Part shown: one piece after another, positions 14,270-22,461 of the stretch
Layout of the letters: every line of letters starts with the position of its first letter
How positions within the stretch are numbered: position 1 is the first letter of the stretch
Assembly (NCBI GenBank): GCA_017511375.1
Contig: JAFWKJ010000013.1
Location: forward strand, 1 to 39,958
Length of the DNA stretch: 39,958 bases
Source of the DNA: Bacilli bacterium
Lineage (GTDB): Bacteria > Bacillota_I > Bacilli_A > RF39 > UBA660
Direction: 5' to 3'
Made by a program: the position numbers and the translations under genes
The notes under the pieces: generated by a model
What the model was told of the DNA's origin: nothing
Seen by the model: only the letters and a program-made list of their open reading frames with translations
The model's database searches: none

Positions 14270-15604
14270 TTATTTATTATAATCTTTCAATAAATCAACC
14301 GTCTTACGAACCTCTAAATCATACTTCACAAATTCACGTCCACCGAATTGTTTTAAGAAATCTTCTTCACTCATTTGATACTTATCAGCAAGTTCTTTTA
14401 CTTCTTTATCTACTTCTTCTTCTGATACTTCTACTTTTTCTTCTGTCATGATTTTTTCAAGCATCAAACGATATAAAACATTCTTGAAAGCTTCTGTTTC
14501 CATTTGACTTCTAAGATCCTCTTCGGTTGTTCCTGTAAATTGATAATAAACACCTAAAGAAATCCCTTGCATTTTCATTTGTTCTTCGAATCTCTTCATT
14601 AAACGATCAATTTCTTCATTTACTAATTCTTCAGGAATATCTACTTCAACATTTTTCCCTACAGCATCTAATAGTTCGTCAACATATTTGTTTTCTACTT
14701 CTAATTCTTTTTGAGCACTTAAAGAAGATTTAATTTCACTTCTTAATGTTTTTTCATCTGTAACTCCATCCATTGCTAAATCTTCAAAGAAATCTTTATC
14801 TAATTCACGAGCTTGTTTTTCTTTAATTTCATTCACTTTAACTTTGAAAACAACAGGAGCTCCTGCTAAATCTTCTACTCCATAGTTTTCAGGGAAAGTA
14901 AGATCTAAGTCCTTTTCTTCTCCTACTTTCATACCAATAATTTTTTCTTCAAAACCAGGAATAAAAGTATTAGATCCAATTTCAAGAGAATAATTTTCTC
15001 CTTTTCCACCTTCAAAAGCTACTCCATCTTTAAATCCTTCAAAGTCAATAATTGCAACATTACCATTTTCAACTTTTCCGTCTTTTGTAACTAATTCCGT
15101 ATATCTTTCTAATAGATGTCCAATTTCATGATCAATTTCTTCATCTGTTACTTCTACTTTGTCAGGTTTAATATTTAGTCCTTTATATTTCTTTATCGTT
15201 ACCTCTGGTTTTGTTACAATCTTAAATATAAATTCAATTCCATCTGCTTCCACACTTTTCAAGTCTACAGAAGGTTGAACAATTGGCTCAAGTTTAGAAT
15301 CTAACATAGCTTTTGTATAAGCAGCAGGTAATACAATATCTGCAGCTTCTAAATATAAAGATTCCTTTCCAAATTTCTTTTCAAAAACACTTCTAGGAAC
15401 TTTTCCTTGACGGAAACCATCTACCTTAACAGTTTTTTGTCTCTTTTGAAAAGCTTCATCCAAAGCATCTTGCCACTCTTTTCCTTCAATTCTAACATTT
15501 ACTTCATGTTTATTCGTTTTTTTGACAGATTTTGCTTCTGTTTCTTCTTTTTTTGTTTTCGTTTTTTTAGTTTCTTCTTTTTCAGTCTTTTTTTCTTTTG
15601 CCAT
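14270..15604 (-). CDS. tig: trigger factor, ribosome-associated chaperone and prolyl isomerase
   Basis: 444 residues. The ribosome-binding domain carries the signature DGFRQGKVPRSVFEKKFG, the middle FKBP-type isomerase domain begins near NGNVAIIDFEGFKDG, and the helical C-terminal chaperone domain follows. Unusually, about 33 Lys/Glu/Thr-rich residues (KEKKTEKEETKKTKTKKEE) precede the normal first strand (HEVNVRIEGKEW). The start is the ATG giving MAKEKK, 7-8 nt behind GGAGGAGA; an ATG two codons earlier is too close. A near-consensus promoter is at 15629-15657 and a terminator follows, so it is monocistronic. Confidence 0.95.
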   Translation of the reverse strand: MAKEKKTEKEETKKTKTKKEETEAKSVKKTNKHEVNVRIEGKEWQDALDEAFQKRQKTVKVDGFRQGKVPRSVFEKKFGKESLYLEAADIVLPAAYTKAMLDSKLEPIVQPSVDLKSVEADGIEFIFKIVTKPEVTIKKYKGLNIKPDKVEVTDEEIDHEIGHLLERYTELVTKDGKVENGNVAIIDFEGFKDGVAFEGGKGENYSLEIGSNTFIPGFEEKIIGMKVGEEKDLDLTFPENYGVEDLAGAPVVFKVKVNEIKEKQARELDKDFFEDLAMDGVTDEKTLRSEIKSSLSAQKELEVENKYVDELLDAVGKNVEVDIPEELVNEEIDRLMKRFEEQMKMQGISLGVYYQFTGTTEEDLRSQMETEAFKNVLYRLMLEKIMTEEKVEVSEEEVDKEVKELADKYQMSEEDFLKQFGGREFVKYDLEVRKTVDLLKDYNK

Positions 15605-15628
15605 ATGCATTCTCCTCCAACGTCTTAT

Positions 15629-15657
15629 ATTATACATTATTTTTCTTTCTAAAACAA
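15629..15657 (-). promoter_or_regulatory. tig promoter
   Basis: -35 TTGTTT (15657..15652), exact 17-nt spacer, -10 TATAAT (15634..15629), about 15 nt before the RBS. Confidence 0.75.
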
Positions 15658-15671
15658 TAGTTCCTTAGAAA

Positions 15672-15698
15672 GAAAAAACTTCAGTTTTCACTGAAGTT
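15672..15698 (-). terminator. terminator of the zincin-NUDIX-galE operon
   Basis: Stem AACTTCAGT / ACTGAAGTT around a short loop, followed on the minus strand by a T6 tract and more pyrimidines; it overlaps the galE stop codon. Confidence 0.85.
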
Positions 15699-16701
15699 AT
15701 TTGTTCTGTTCTTGTATAAAATGATAAGAATCTCTCATCATATCTTCCAAACCAAGTTCTGCCTTCCATCCAAGTTCACGTTCTGCTTTACTTGGATCTG
15801 CATAACAACTCGCAACATCTCCTGGTCTACGATTTACTATTTTATAAGGAACTTTCACTCCATTAACTTTTTCATAATTTTGAACTAAATCTAAAACACT
15901 ATATCCCACACCGGTACCAAGGTTGTAATAGAAAACCCCCTCCGAATCCAATGCCTTTTCTAAAGCCTTTAGATGACCCTTTGCCAAATCCACAACATGG
16001 ATATAATCTCTAACACCTGTTCCATCTGGAGTATCATAGTCATTTCCAAATACACTTAAAATCTCTAATTCTCCTGATGCAACACGTACAATATATGGCA
16101 TTAAATTATTAGGAATACCATTTGGGTTTTCTCCAATAAGTCCTGATTTATGAGCCCCTATTGGATTAAAATATCTCAAAATGATCGGAGTAAATTTTGG
16201 ATTAGCAACATGAATATCTTTTAGGATATGTTCAATCATTAACTTAGTAGTTCCATAAGGATTTGTGGTTCCTCCTACCTTACAATCTTCTGTAATTGGA
16301 AGAACTTCTGGATCCCCATAAACAGTAGCTGAAGATGAAAATATAAATTTATAACAATCATGCTCCAACATTTTTTTACATAAATGCAAAGTAGATATTA
16401 AATTATTTTCATAGTATTTAATTGGTTCCTTAACAGATTCTCCCACTGCTTTATAACCAGCAAAATGCATAATAGCATCTATCTTATGTTTGGTAAAGAT
16501 TTCTTCTAAAACCTTTTCATCACAAACGTCATTTTCATAAAAGACAATTTTCTTTCCTGTAATCTTTTCTATCTTATCTACTACATCAATCGTTGCATTC
16601 GATAAATTATCAATGACAACCACTTCATATCCTGCATCTAACAGTTCTACAACAGCATGACTTCCTATATAACCTAAACCACCAGTTACTAATACTTTCA
16701 T
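15697..16701 (-). CDS. galE: UDP-glucose 4-epimerase GalE
   Basis: 334 residues, usual length. NAD-binding GGLGYIG at 7-13, Ser cluster FSSSATVYG at 121-129, catalytic Y149-x3-K153 in NPYGTTK, and NPIGAH plus VRDYIHVVDLA downstream as in all GalE proteins. Interconverts UDP-glucose and UDP-galactose (or the GlcNAc forms) for polysaccharide and galactose metabolism in the cytoplasm. The ATG directly follows the stop of the NUDIX gene with GGAGG before it, so the two are cotranscribed. Last gene of a three-gene operon. Confidence 0.96.
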   Translation of the reverse strand: MKVLVTGGLGYIGSHAVVELLDAGYEVVVIDNLSNATIDVVDKIEKITGKKIVFYENDVCDEKVLEEIFTKHKIDAIMHFAGYKAVGESVKEPIKYYENNLISTLHLCKKMLEHDCYKFIFSSSATVYGDPEVLPITEDCKVGGTTNPYGTTKLMIEHILKDIHVANPKFTPIILRYFNPIGAHKSGLIGENPNGIPNNLMPYIVRVASGELEILSVFGNDYDTPDGTGVRDYIHVVDLAKGHLKALEKALDSEGVFYYNLGTGVGYSVLDLVQNYEKVNGVKVPYKIVNRRPGDVASCYADPSKAERELGWKAELGLEDMMRDSYHFIQEQNK

Positions 16702-17220
16702 TTAAAATCCTCCATATAATTCATTATATATCTGGTAAACGTGAATCATTTCACGACCAATATTTGGGTCTATCATACCATCATCAATGCTTTTATTCAA
16801 GAAGTTTTCTAAATCAGCAAAAACAACATAAAACAAATTAAAATCCGTTTGCATTTCTAATTCATCATAATGTGTCTCTTGAAAATTAGGCATATCATCC
16901 GTAAAAAAGCGATAATAATAAATAGAATTTAATACTTTTTTTCCAGTACCAAAGTAATCATTATCATAAGTTTTAATACATAAAAAAGGCTCTTCTGTTA
17001 CTTGAACATCTATTCCTGTTTCCTCTTTTATTTCACGAACAACACACTGATCTTTTGTTTCATCCCCATCTATATGTCCTCCAGGAAATTGATAGGTATT
17101 ATTATTATGAGCAAGAAGTATTTTCCCCCTCGAATTGATAATTAACCCTTTAACACGGACAACAGATTTTTCAATATCTGCATCTGTTAATTGATGATCA
17201 TTTATAACGATTTCTCTCAT
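16702..17220 (-). CDS. NUDIX hydrolase
   Basis: 172 residues. A complete Nudix box (G48-x5-E54-x7-REIKEETGI) is read in GGHIDGDETKDQCVVREIKEE, the metal-binding helix that cleaves nucleoside diphosphates linked to another group. Substrate cannot be told; linkage to galE makes a nucleotide-sugar possible but that is inference. The start is the ATG giving MREIVIND, close behind AGAGGTG; the longer frame to 17274 would overlap the upstream gene. It lies 10 nt after the zincin gene. Confidence 0.9.
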   Translation of the reverse strand: MREIVINDHQLTDADIEKSVVRVKGLIINSRGKILLAHNNNTYQFPGGHIDGDETKDQCVVREIKEETGIDVQVTEEPFLCIKTYDNDYFGTGKKVLNSIYYYRFFTDDMPNFQETHYDELEMQTDFNLFYVVFADLENFLNKSIDDGMIDPNIGREMIHVYQIYNELYGGF

Positions 17221-17230
17221 AAAACACCTC

Positions 17231-18424
17231 TTATAAGTGTCTTTCCCAATACTCCTGTGTATGAGGAGACACACTATTCATTACCGAATCAATTGAACTA
17301 CTCATGACAGAAGCCTTACGCCAAATAGGTTGTCCTGAGTTTAAACAACTTGCCTTATTTGAATGCATCATATATTCAAAAGTAGATGCTCTATCTTCAT
17401 CCGCAGAAACTTGTGCATAATCATTTACAAAATAGGCATTTTGCGCTCCTGTCCTAGCAAAAGATTCATCTCTCATCAAACGACCTCCTGCTGTCGTATA
17501 CTCAAAACCAGAAGGATTATAGCCAGACCAAGATGAAAAACTAATACCCCTTTTAAACATATATCTTTCAATATAATGATAATTTTCATGATGAAAAGTA
17601 TCATCAAAAGGATAAGCTACCGCTATCGATATATTCGCGTAAGAATAACTAGAATCTGTAACTCCTGTTACTCCTTGAATAGAAAAACTCTCTATCAAAT
17701 AAATTGTTAATGGAATCCCACCATTTTTTATTTCTCTAAAAAAATCATTAGGATACAAACTCATCGCATTATTAAGTCTTACCAAATTGGCATTAGCACG
17801 AGAAGCATCCGTAATAGGGTTTGTACTCATTCCACCTACTGAATATCCAGCTGTCTCCAATCCATATTTAACTGTTACTCCATAAGTATTTTGAATTTGA
17901 TTTCTCAAATTATTATTTGTTTGTTCCAACGTAGGGGTTGCAGGGGTTGGACTTGAGGAAGGACTAGGACTAGTAGATGGTTTAGGACTGGTTGAAGGAC
18001 TACTACTTGGTTTAGTACTACTACTTGGTTTGGTACTACTGCTTGGTTTAGTACTAGAACCACTATTGGACTTAGAACCTCCGTTGCTCTTAGTAGTATT
18101 ACCACTCTTTCCACTTCCTGATGATTTCGTAGTAGAGTTTGTTTTTCCACTTCCAGTATTATTACCACCCGACTCATCAATAGGACCTTCATCGATATCC
18201 ATTTCTCCAACAGATTCATCCCAATGGTAGATATCTACAACGGTTATTACTTCCTCTTGTTTACCAGATTCCTTTGAAGATGTTTCTGCATCAATTAAAT
18301 GAGTGGAATTACCAGCATCTAAATAAAAACCATATACCAAAAGAACAATGGCAACAGAAATTAACAACTTTGCAAAAAAAGTTAAATCAAAATTCTTTTT
18401 TGTTGGAAATTCTTCATTTGGCAT
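17231..18424 (-). CDS. membrane-anchored putative zinc metallopeptidase with Ser/Thr/Pro linker
   Basis: 397 residues. A cytoplasmic head and one membrane span (~15-36, FFAKLLISVAIVLLVYGFYL) precede a long low-complexity linker (~70-165) first rich in G, S, N and T, then in P, S, T and K with three TKPSSS repeats, typical of wall-spanning spacers. The C-terminal domain (~170-397) has a zincin HExxH in FHHENYHYIERY (~279) and a candidate third ligand Glu in DRASTFEYM (~350). It would act outside the membrane; substrate unknown. The start is the ATG behind AAAGGAGAG. First gene of the operon with NUDIX and galE. Confidence 0.78.
   Translation of the reverse strand: MPNEEFPTKKNFDLTFFAKLLISVAIVLLVYGFYLDAGNSTHLIDAETSSKESGKQEEVITVVDIYHWDESVGEMDIDEGPIDESGGNNTGSGKTNSTTKSSGSGKSGNTTKSNGGSKSNSGSSTKPSSSTKPSSSTKPSSSPSTSPKPSTSPSPSSSPTPATPTLEQTNNNLRNQIQNTYGVTVKYGLETAGYSVGGMSTNPITDASRANANLVRLNNAMSLYPNDFFREIKNGGIPLTIYLIESFSIQGVTGVTDSSYSYANISIAVAYPFDDTFHHENYHYIERYMFKRGISFSSWSGYNPSGFEYTTAGGRLMRDESFARTGAQNAYFVNDYAQVSADEDRASTFEYMMHSNKASCLNSGQPIWRKASVMSSSIDSVMNSVSPHTQEYWERHL
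18002..18055 (-). repeat. three 18-bp tandem repeats in the linker
   Basis: Three adjacent 18-bp units (plus-strand form ACTACTTGGTTTAGTACT with 1-2 changes) encode TKPSSS three times in the linker of the metallopeptidase. The in-frame period allows length change without frameshift. Confidence 0.85.
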
Positions 18425-18469
18425 ATAAGTCTCTCCTTTCTCCATTAATCATAATTAATGAATTATATA

Positions 18470-18871
18470 CTATCCCCTAAGAAAACAATTGGCTTGACTT
18501 TCTGTCAAGCCATCCATTGTAATTAAATCATTATACTTGGTTATCATACGAAAAGCCACATAATGATCATTATCTAAATTCACAATATCCTCTTTCACAA
18601 TTTCACAATGATTTCTAAAAGCAGAAACCATATGTTCAAGAAAATCATTGAAAAAAGATTCACTACTATCAACATGGACCTCTTCATATTCTTGTCTATT
18701 TCCATCCTGATTTAAAATAGATAACTGTATGATACAAATTGTTTTTTCAAATTTTAAAGAGAATAAAATAGACCTTTCAAAACTAGATAAACGGAAAACA
18801 TTCACAAGTTGCTCTACAAAATCTGCGTAATTGTTTTCCGTAATTTTTTCATTAAAAAGAATTGATTTCAT
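18470..18871 (-). CDS. hypothetical protein linked to acidic repeat protein copy 2
   Basis: 133 residues, not recognised. Mixed alpha/beta composition without signal peptide or membrane span; notable strings are KITENNYADFVEQLVNVF, TICIIQLSILNQDG and HYVAFRMITKY. Its ATG overlaps the stop of the upstream acidic repeat gene by one base (TAATG), so it is translationally coupled and probably works with it. The 3' end of the coding sequence contains a terminator hairpin. Confidence 0.75.
   Translation of the reverse strand: MKSILFNEKITENNYADFVEQLVNVFRLSSFERSILFSLKFEKTICIIQLSILNQDGNRQEYEEVHVDSSESFFNDFLEHMVSAFRNHCEIVKEDIVNLDNDHYVAFRMITKYNDLITMDGLTESQANCFLRG
18483..18511 (-). terminator. terminator inside the 3' end of a coding sequence
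   Basis: Perfect 8-bp stem GGCTTGAC / GTCAAGCC with loop AGAAA on the minus strand, followed by AATTGTTTTCTT. The stem encodes the residues around TESQANC, so the last codons form the terminator. Confidence 0.7.
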
Positions 18872-20607
18872 TATTTAACACTACCTGCGCTTTCTAATTG
18901 CAATGCTTGATTTAATTCACTAATTTGGTTGTACATATTTTGTGCCTCTTCTACCTTTCCAGCAGCATACAACTCATTCGCTTGATTCATCATTTGTTCA
19001 ATTTGAGCTTGTTTTGAAGCAACATCTGGTTCCAACAAACCATTATCCACAAGTTGTTGTTCCAAACCAGATTCATTCTTGAAGAATCCTTTTGCGCTTA
19101 ATAAAGCCTCTTGTGTTGGTAAAGATTGTCTTAATTTGGCAGCTTGTTTTCCACTAATCATAATTACTTTAGGAGGATCAGCTGTTCTTTTATTAAATAC
19201 CAGTGGTTCTGAAACAGGACTTGTGCTTGCTGTTTCACTCACCTCTGGAACCATCTCAGGGATACCACCCTCTTCTGGAATCACAGCATTAGTCTGTGAA
19301 TCATCTAAAGCAGATCCTGTAACAGCTTCTAATGGTCCATCAGAAGAAATGGTAATGACTGGTATCGTTTTGGGTTCAGATTCTGTTTCACTTACAGTAC
19401 TTTCTTCTCCTTCAACAGGAGTAGATTCTGTTTCAGGTACAATAAGTGGTGCACTTGTAGTTAATTCTTCAATAGCGGGCTCAGCAGGTGTATCTGGAAC
19501 AATAAGTGGTGCACTAGTTGTCTCTGCAACAGGTTCCTCTACGGGAATTACATCCGTACTTGGAACAATCAACGGCTCTGTCGTACCCTCTTCTGCAATT
19601 ACCGGGGTTCCCTCTGTAGGAGCGGGAGTATCTTCTGCGATTACCGGAGTTCCTTCTGGAATAACAGGAGTCTCTTCTGCGATTACCGGAGTTCCCTCTG
19701 GAATAACAGGAGTATCTTCTGCTATCACGGGAGTTTCTTCCGTAATAACAGGCGCTTCTTCTGTAACAACAGGTACTTCTTCTGTGATAACAGGAGCTTC
19801 CTCCGTAATAACTGGTGCCGTTTCTGTAACAACAGGTGTTTCTTCTGTAATAACTGGTGTTTCCTCAACAATAACAGGTGCTTCCTCTACTGCTGTTGTT
19901 TCTGGTTGAGTAACAACAGGAATATTAATAATAGAATCATTCGTTATTTGCGATTCTTCAGAAGTACCACTCTCTGGAATATCCATGACTTCATGGATGA
20001 TTTCCTCTTTTGGCTCTTCTACAGCAGGTGTCTCTGCCACTTCAGGAATATCCATAACTTCATGAATGATTTCTTCTTTTGGTGCTTCTGCAACAGGTAC
20101 ATCCATTACATCATGAATCACTTCTACAGGTTGATTGTTTAATGACGAATCCACAACTGGTTCATCCATTGGTTCAGGAGCCATCGCAACATCTGCCGCT
20201 CCAGAATAATTCATTCCCAAAGCATCTGAAGGTTGATTCATCATAATTGGTTGTAATGGATTAACCATAGCTGTTTGTGGTTCTTCTATTCCTTTAATAT
20301 TAGCAATAATTTGCGCAATATTCTTATCTTCAATTTGTTTTAATTTACGAGAACATGCATCTACTCTTTGTAGCGACTTTGTAAGTTGTTCGCTAATAGA
20401 AAGAATTTCCCTTAAACAAGAATCTTGTTGTACATAAAGATTCTGTAATTCAGCCGCTCTTCTTGGATCCGTAGCATCGATAAAAGCCTTCTCCCTTAGT
20501 TGGGCGATTCTCTCTTCCTCTGATGATACAATATCAAACAAAGTGGCCTTAATCTCTCGACTAGCTACTTCATATTTCTTGTTATCAAAAACATATTCTG
20601 TATACAT
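18871..20607 (-). CDS. acidic Pro/Glu/Val-rich repeat protein, copy 2
   Basis: 578 residues, no family recognised. Residues ~1-105 are charged and helical (coiled-coil-like). Residues ~125-450 are acidic and P/E/V/T-rich: three near copies of VIHEVMDIPE come first, then 14 heptapeptide repeats of the type EETPVIT, then SAPLIVP repeats. The C-terminal ~100 residues look folded (KVIMISGKQAAKLRQSLPT) and end in a TPR-like helix pair (NELYAAGKVEEAQNMYNQ). No signal peptide or membrane span, so likely cytoplasmic. The start is the ATG behind AGGTGG; the GTG four codons upstream overlaps it. It follows a DUF1292 gene by 19 nt, the same arrangement as copy 1. Confidence 0.85.
   Translation of the reverse strand: MYTEYVFDNKKYEVASREIKATLFDIVSSEEERIAQLREKAFIDATDPRRAAELQNLYVQQDSCLREILSISEQLTKSLQRVDACSRKLKQIEDKNIAQIIANIKGIEEPQTAMVNPLQPIMMNQPSDALGMNYSGAADVAMAPEPMDEPVVDSSLNNQPVEVIHDVMDVPVAEAPKEEIIHEVMDIPEVAETPAVEEPKEEIIHEVMDIPESGTSEESQITNDSIINIPVVTQPETTAVEEAPVIVEETPVITEETPVVTETAPVITEEAPVITEEVPVVTEEAPVITEETPVIAEDTPVIPEGTPVIAEETPVIPEGTPVIAEDTPAPTEGTPVIAEEGTTEPLIVPSTDVIPVEEPVAETTSAPLIVPDTPAEPAIEELTTSAPLIVPETESTPVEGEESTVSETESEPKTIPVITISSDGPLEAVTGSALDDSQTNAVIPEEGGIPEMVPEVSETASTSPVSEPLVFNKRTADPPKVIMISGKQAAKLRQSLPTQEALLSAKGFFKNESGLEQQLVDNGLLEPDVASKQAQIEQMMNQANELYAAGKVEEAQNMYNQISELNQALQLESAGSVK
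19594..19887 (-). repeat. 14 tandem 21-bp repeats (heptapeptide EETPVIT-type)
   Basis: The protein reads as 14 consecutive heptads, from EEAPVIV through EETPVIT, EEAPVIT and EGTPVIA variants to EGTPVIA. At the DNA level this is 14 x 21 bp = 294 bp. Units diverge mainly at the second and third and the last positions (T, A, P or V), showing ageing of the array, while P-V-I and the acidic residue persist. Confidence 0.9.
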
Positions 20608-20626
20608 GGTATCACCCACCTATCAT

Positions 20627-20887
20627 TTAAGCATTTGCAATTTTTCTTAATAACGCTTGTACATTTGTCCATTCAAGTTCATCTTGAATTTCCTCAACAT
20701 AAAGGGAATCTCCATTGCGTGCAAGTTTAGAAATATAGATAACTTCATCACCTTCATTACCGCTAATTTCCCCTTTAGAATAAACAACATAATCAATTTG
20801 TTGATCTTCACTCATCAAATAGGTAATAAGTTCAACTTCGAACTTAGTACCATCACTATTTTCTATCATGACCATTTTTTTATCCAT
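20627..20887 (-). CDS. DUF1292 family protein, copy 2
   Basis: 86 residues with the same plan as the paralogue at 2929-3186: KMVMIENSDGTKFEVELITY, then QIDYVVYSKGE, EVIYISKLAR and a C-terminal LEWTNVQALLRKI. Family function is unknown. It is the first gene of an operon with acidic repeat protein copy 2 and the 133-residue protein, under its own promoter at 20915-20943. RBS spacing to the ATG is short and A-rich. Confidence 0.85.
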   Translation of the reverse strand: MDKKMVMIENSDGTKFEVELITYLMSEDQQIDYVVYSKGEISGNEGDEVIYISKLARNGDSLYVEEIQDELEWTNVQALLRKIANA

Positions 20888-20914
20888 ACAAAAAATCCCT
20901 CTATCCTAAAATAT

Positions 20915-20943
20915 ATTATATAATTTTTTAAAGCATAAGTAAA
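20915..20943 (-). promoter_or_regulatory. promoter of the DUF1292 copy 2 operon
   Basis: -35 TTTACT (20943..20938), 17-nt spacer, -10 TATAAT (20920..20915), followed by the DUF1292 start about 28 nt downstream. Confidence 0.55.
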
Positions 20944-20966
20944 CCACCTAAAACACAATTAGACAC

Positions 20967-20991
20967 AAAAAAAAGCAAGGATTTTGCTTTT
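20967..20991 (-). terminator. terminator of the desulfurase-thioredoxin operon
   Basis: Stem AAAGCAA / TTGCTTT with a short loop and a T8 tract on the minus strand, at the stop codon of the thioredoxin-CcdA fusion gene. Confidence 0.85.
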
Positions 20992-22199
20992 TATGAAAAG
21001 TTAAACATTAACCATCCTGGTTTTAAGATTAACAACACCCCAATGATTAGCATAATAATACCGCCAATCAAATGAGAATACTTATTATATTTAGTGGAAA
21101 TACCTGTAACTTTCATCGTAAACATTGCGATAAAGAAAACAACTAAATCGTCAACCAAAAAGAAGAAAATGTAAACAAGGGTGTATAAAAATCTTGTCAT
21201 AGCATTTACATCATTTAACGCTAATAATTCTGTAAAGATAAGGGGTAATCCTGCCGAACAAGCAAGTTCTACCAAATTAACAGAAATAGCAAGACCAATT
21301 ACACCAACAAGAGCGATTATAAAACTTTTTTCGCTTGTGAATTTACGAATCTTTTTAAAGATCTTTTTTCTTTTCTTTTCATCCACTACGTCACAGCCAC
21401 TCTCTTTACTGGTAAGAAAACTTCTCAAATTGAAAACTCCTCCACCAATAGCCACAATCGCAATAATGGTTCTTACCCAATCAATCATTGTAATCTTGAC
21501 GGCTATAGTAATCCAAGAGAGCATGATAAGCATATAAACAAGGGCCGAAGTAATTAAGAAAGCAAGGCCTAATGCCCACATACGTTTACGGTCTTTCATT
21601 CCTATTAAAACACTTATTAAGAATAGTAGAATCCACATAGCACATGGATTGAAACCATCAATCAAACCAAGTAAAGCAGCGGCACTCATAAGAGAGAATT
21701 GTTTTAAGTTATATTTTCCAAGAAAAGGAATATCCACTGTCAATTCTTCATCACTCTGCTTTTCTTGTTCACTGAAATGATCTACAATTTCCACATTATA
21801 ATTAAAGGATCCCTTTTTTATTTGGGAAACTACATCAATATATTCATGTGTTTGATAATATTTAACTGCTCGACTTATTTTTTCTCCTAACGGATCACTA
21901 TAACCTGAAATAATTGTCGTACCAATCACATTAGTAGGAACTCCAGGTCTAGTAATAGAAAAAGCTTCATTCACCTGATCTAATAATTGAGAATTTTCTT
22001 CATCAAACCATACTTCATAGCGTTTAATAACAAGGTCCGGATACTCTTTTTGTAATTTTTTCAAGAATATTTCCTCTTCTGCACAATGAGGGCATCCATC
22101 CCCATGGAAAAAATATAAAGTAACTGGTTCTTTCGCAAAAACAAAGATAGGGAAGAAAAATAAGATAAAACCAAAAAGATACTTAAGAATTCTCTTCAT
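20991..22199 (-). CDS. secreted thioredoxin fused to CcdA/DsbD-type membrane domain
   Basis: 402 residues. Signal-like segment (1-22), then a thioredoxin-fold domain (~25-130) with active site C36-P-H-C39 in FHGDGCPHC and a cis-Pro equivalent in RPGVPTN. A membrane domain with at least six spans (~168-395) carries the paired electron-relay cysteines of the CcdA/DsbD family in FNPCAMW (C186) and ELACSAG (C314). The family moves electrons from cytoplasmic thioredoxin across the membrane; here the outside acceptor domain is fused on. It overlaps the preceding small thioredoxin gene by 17 nt, suggesting that protein is the cytoplasmic donor. Confidence 0.88.
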   Translation of the reverse strand: MKRILKYLFGFILFFFPIFVFAKEPVTLYFFHGDGCPHCAEEEIFLKKLQKEYPDLVIKRYEVWFDEENSQLLDQVNEAFSITRPGVPTNVIGTTIISGYSDPLGEKISRAVKYYQTHEYIDVVSQIKKGSFNYNVEIVDHFSEQEKQSDEELTVDIPFLGKYNLKQFSLMSAAALLGLIDGFNPCAMWILLFLISVLIGMKDRKRMWALGLAFLITSALVYMLIMLSWITIAVKITMIDWVRTIIAIVAIGGGVFNLRSFLTSKESGCDVVDEKKRKKIFKKIRKFTSEKSFIIALVGVIGLAISVNLVELACSAGLPLIFTELLALNDVNAMTRFLYTLVYIFFFLVDDLVVFFIAMFTMKVTGISTKYNKYSHLIGGIIMLIIGVLLILKPGWLMFNFS

Positions 22200-22461
22200 G
22201 GATCACACCAACTTCCTTTAACTTTCTAACAAATTCATCATAGGAATATTCTCCTACAAAACGAGAAACCTCTTCTTCCTCATTCATAATAATAAACACA
22301 GGTAAAACATCTCCTGGATGATAAGGTAATACTTCCTCTTCATCCATATCAAGATCATATTCAATCATATCAATAGAATAATTCTTTTTCACTTTAGAGA
22401 TAACACTATTCATGACTAAACAGCCACTACACCAAATGGCTCCAATCTTAATAATTTTCAT
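22183..22461 (-). CDS. small thioredoxin-like protein (CSGC)
   Basis: 92 residues, thioredoxin fold with active site C11-S-G-C14 preceded by Trp (GAIWCSGCLVMNSV) and a cis-Pro segment DVLPVFIIM. No signal peptide, so cytoplasmic. It starts immediately after the cysteine desulfurase stop codon (TAA then ATG, RBS GGTGATT) and overlaps the thioredoxin-CcdA gene. The likely role is to feed electrons to the CcdA-type domain or to reduce the desulfurase persulfide; both are inference. Confidence 0.85.
   Translation of the reverse strand: MKIIKIGAIWCSGCLVMNSVISKVKKNYSIDMIEYDLDMDEEEVLPYHPGDVLPVFIIMNEEEEVSRFVGEYSYDEFVRKLKEVGVIHEENS

Noticed and set aside
14114-14270. CtsR heat-shock operator before lon
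   Set aside because: One GGTCA-like half site is present but the tandem heptad repeat required for CtsR was not found.
19079-19909. 276-codon plus-strand open frame, Ser/Val/Gly/Thr-rich
   Set aside because: It is the exact complement of the Pro/Glu/Val repeat region. Its Gly-Val-Ser-Ser repetition mirrors the 21-bp array, and it has no RBS or family match.
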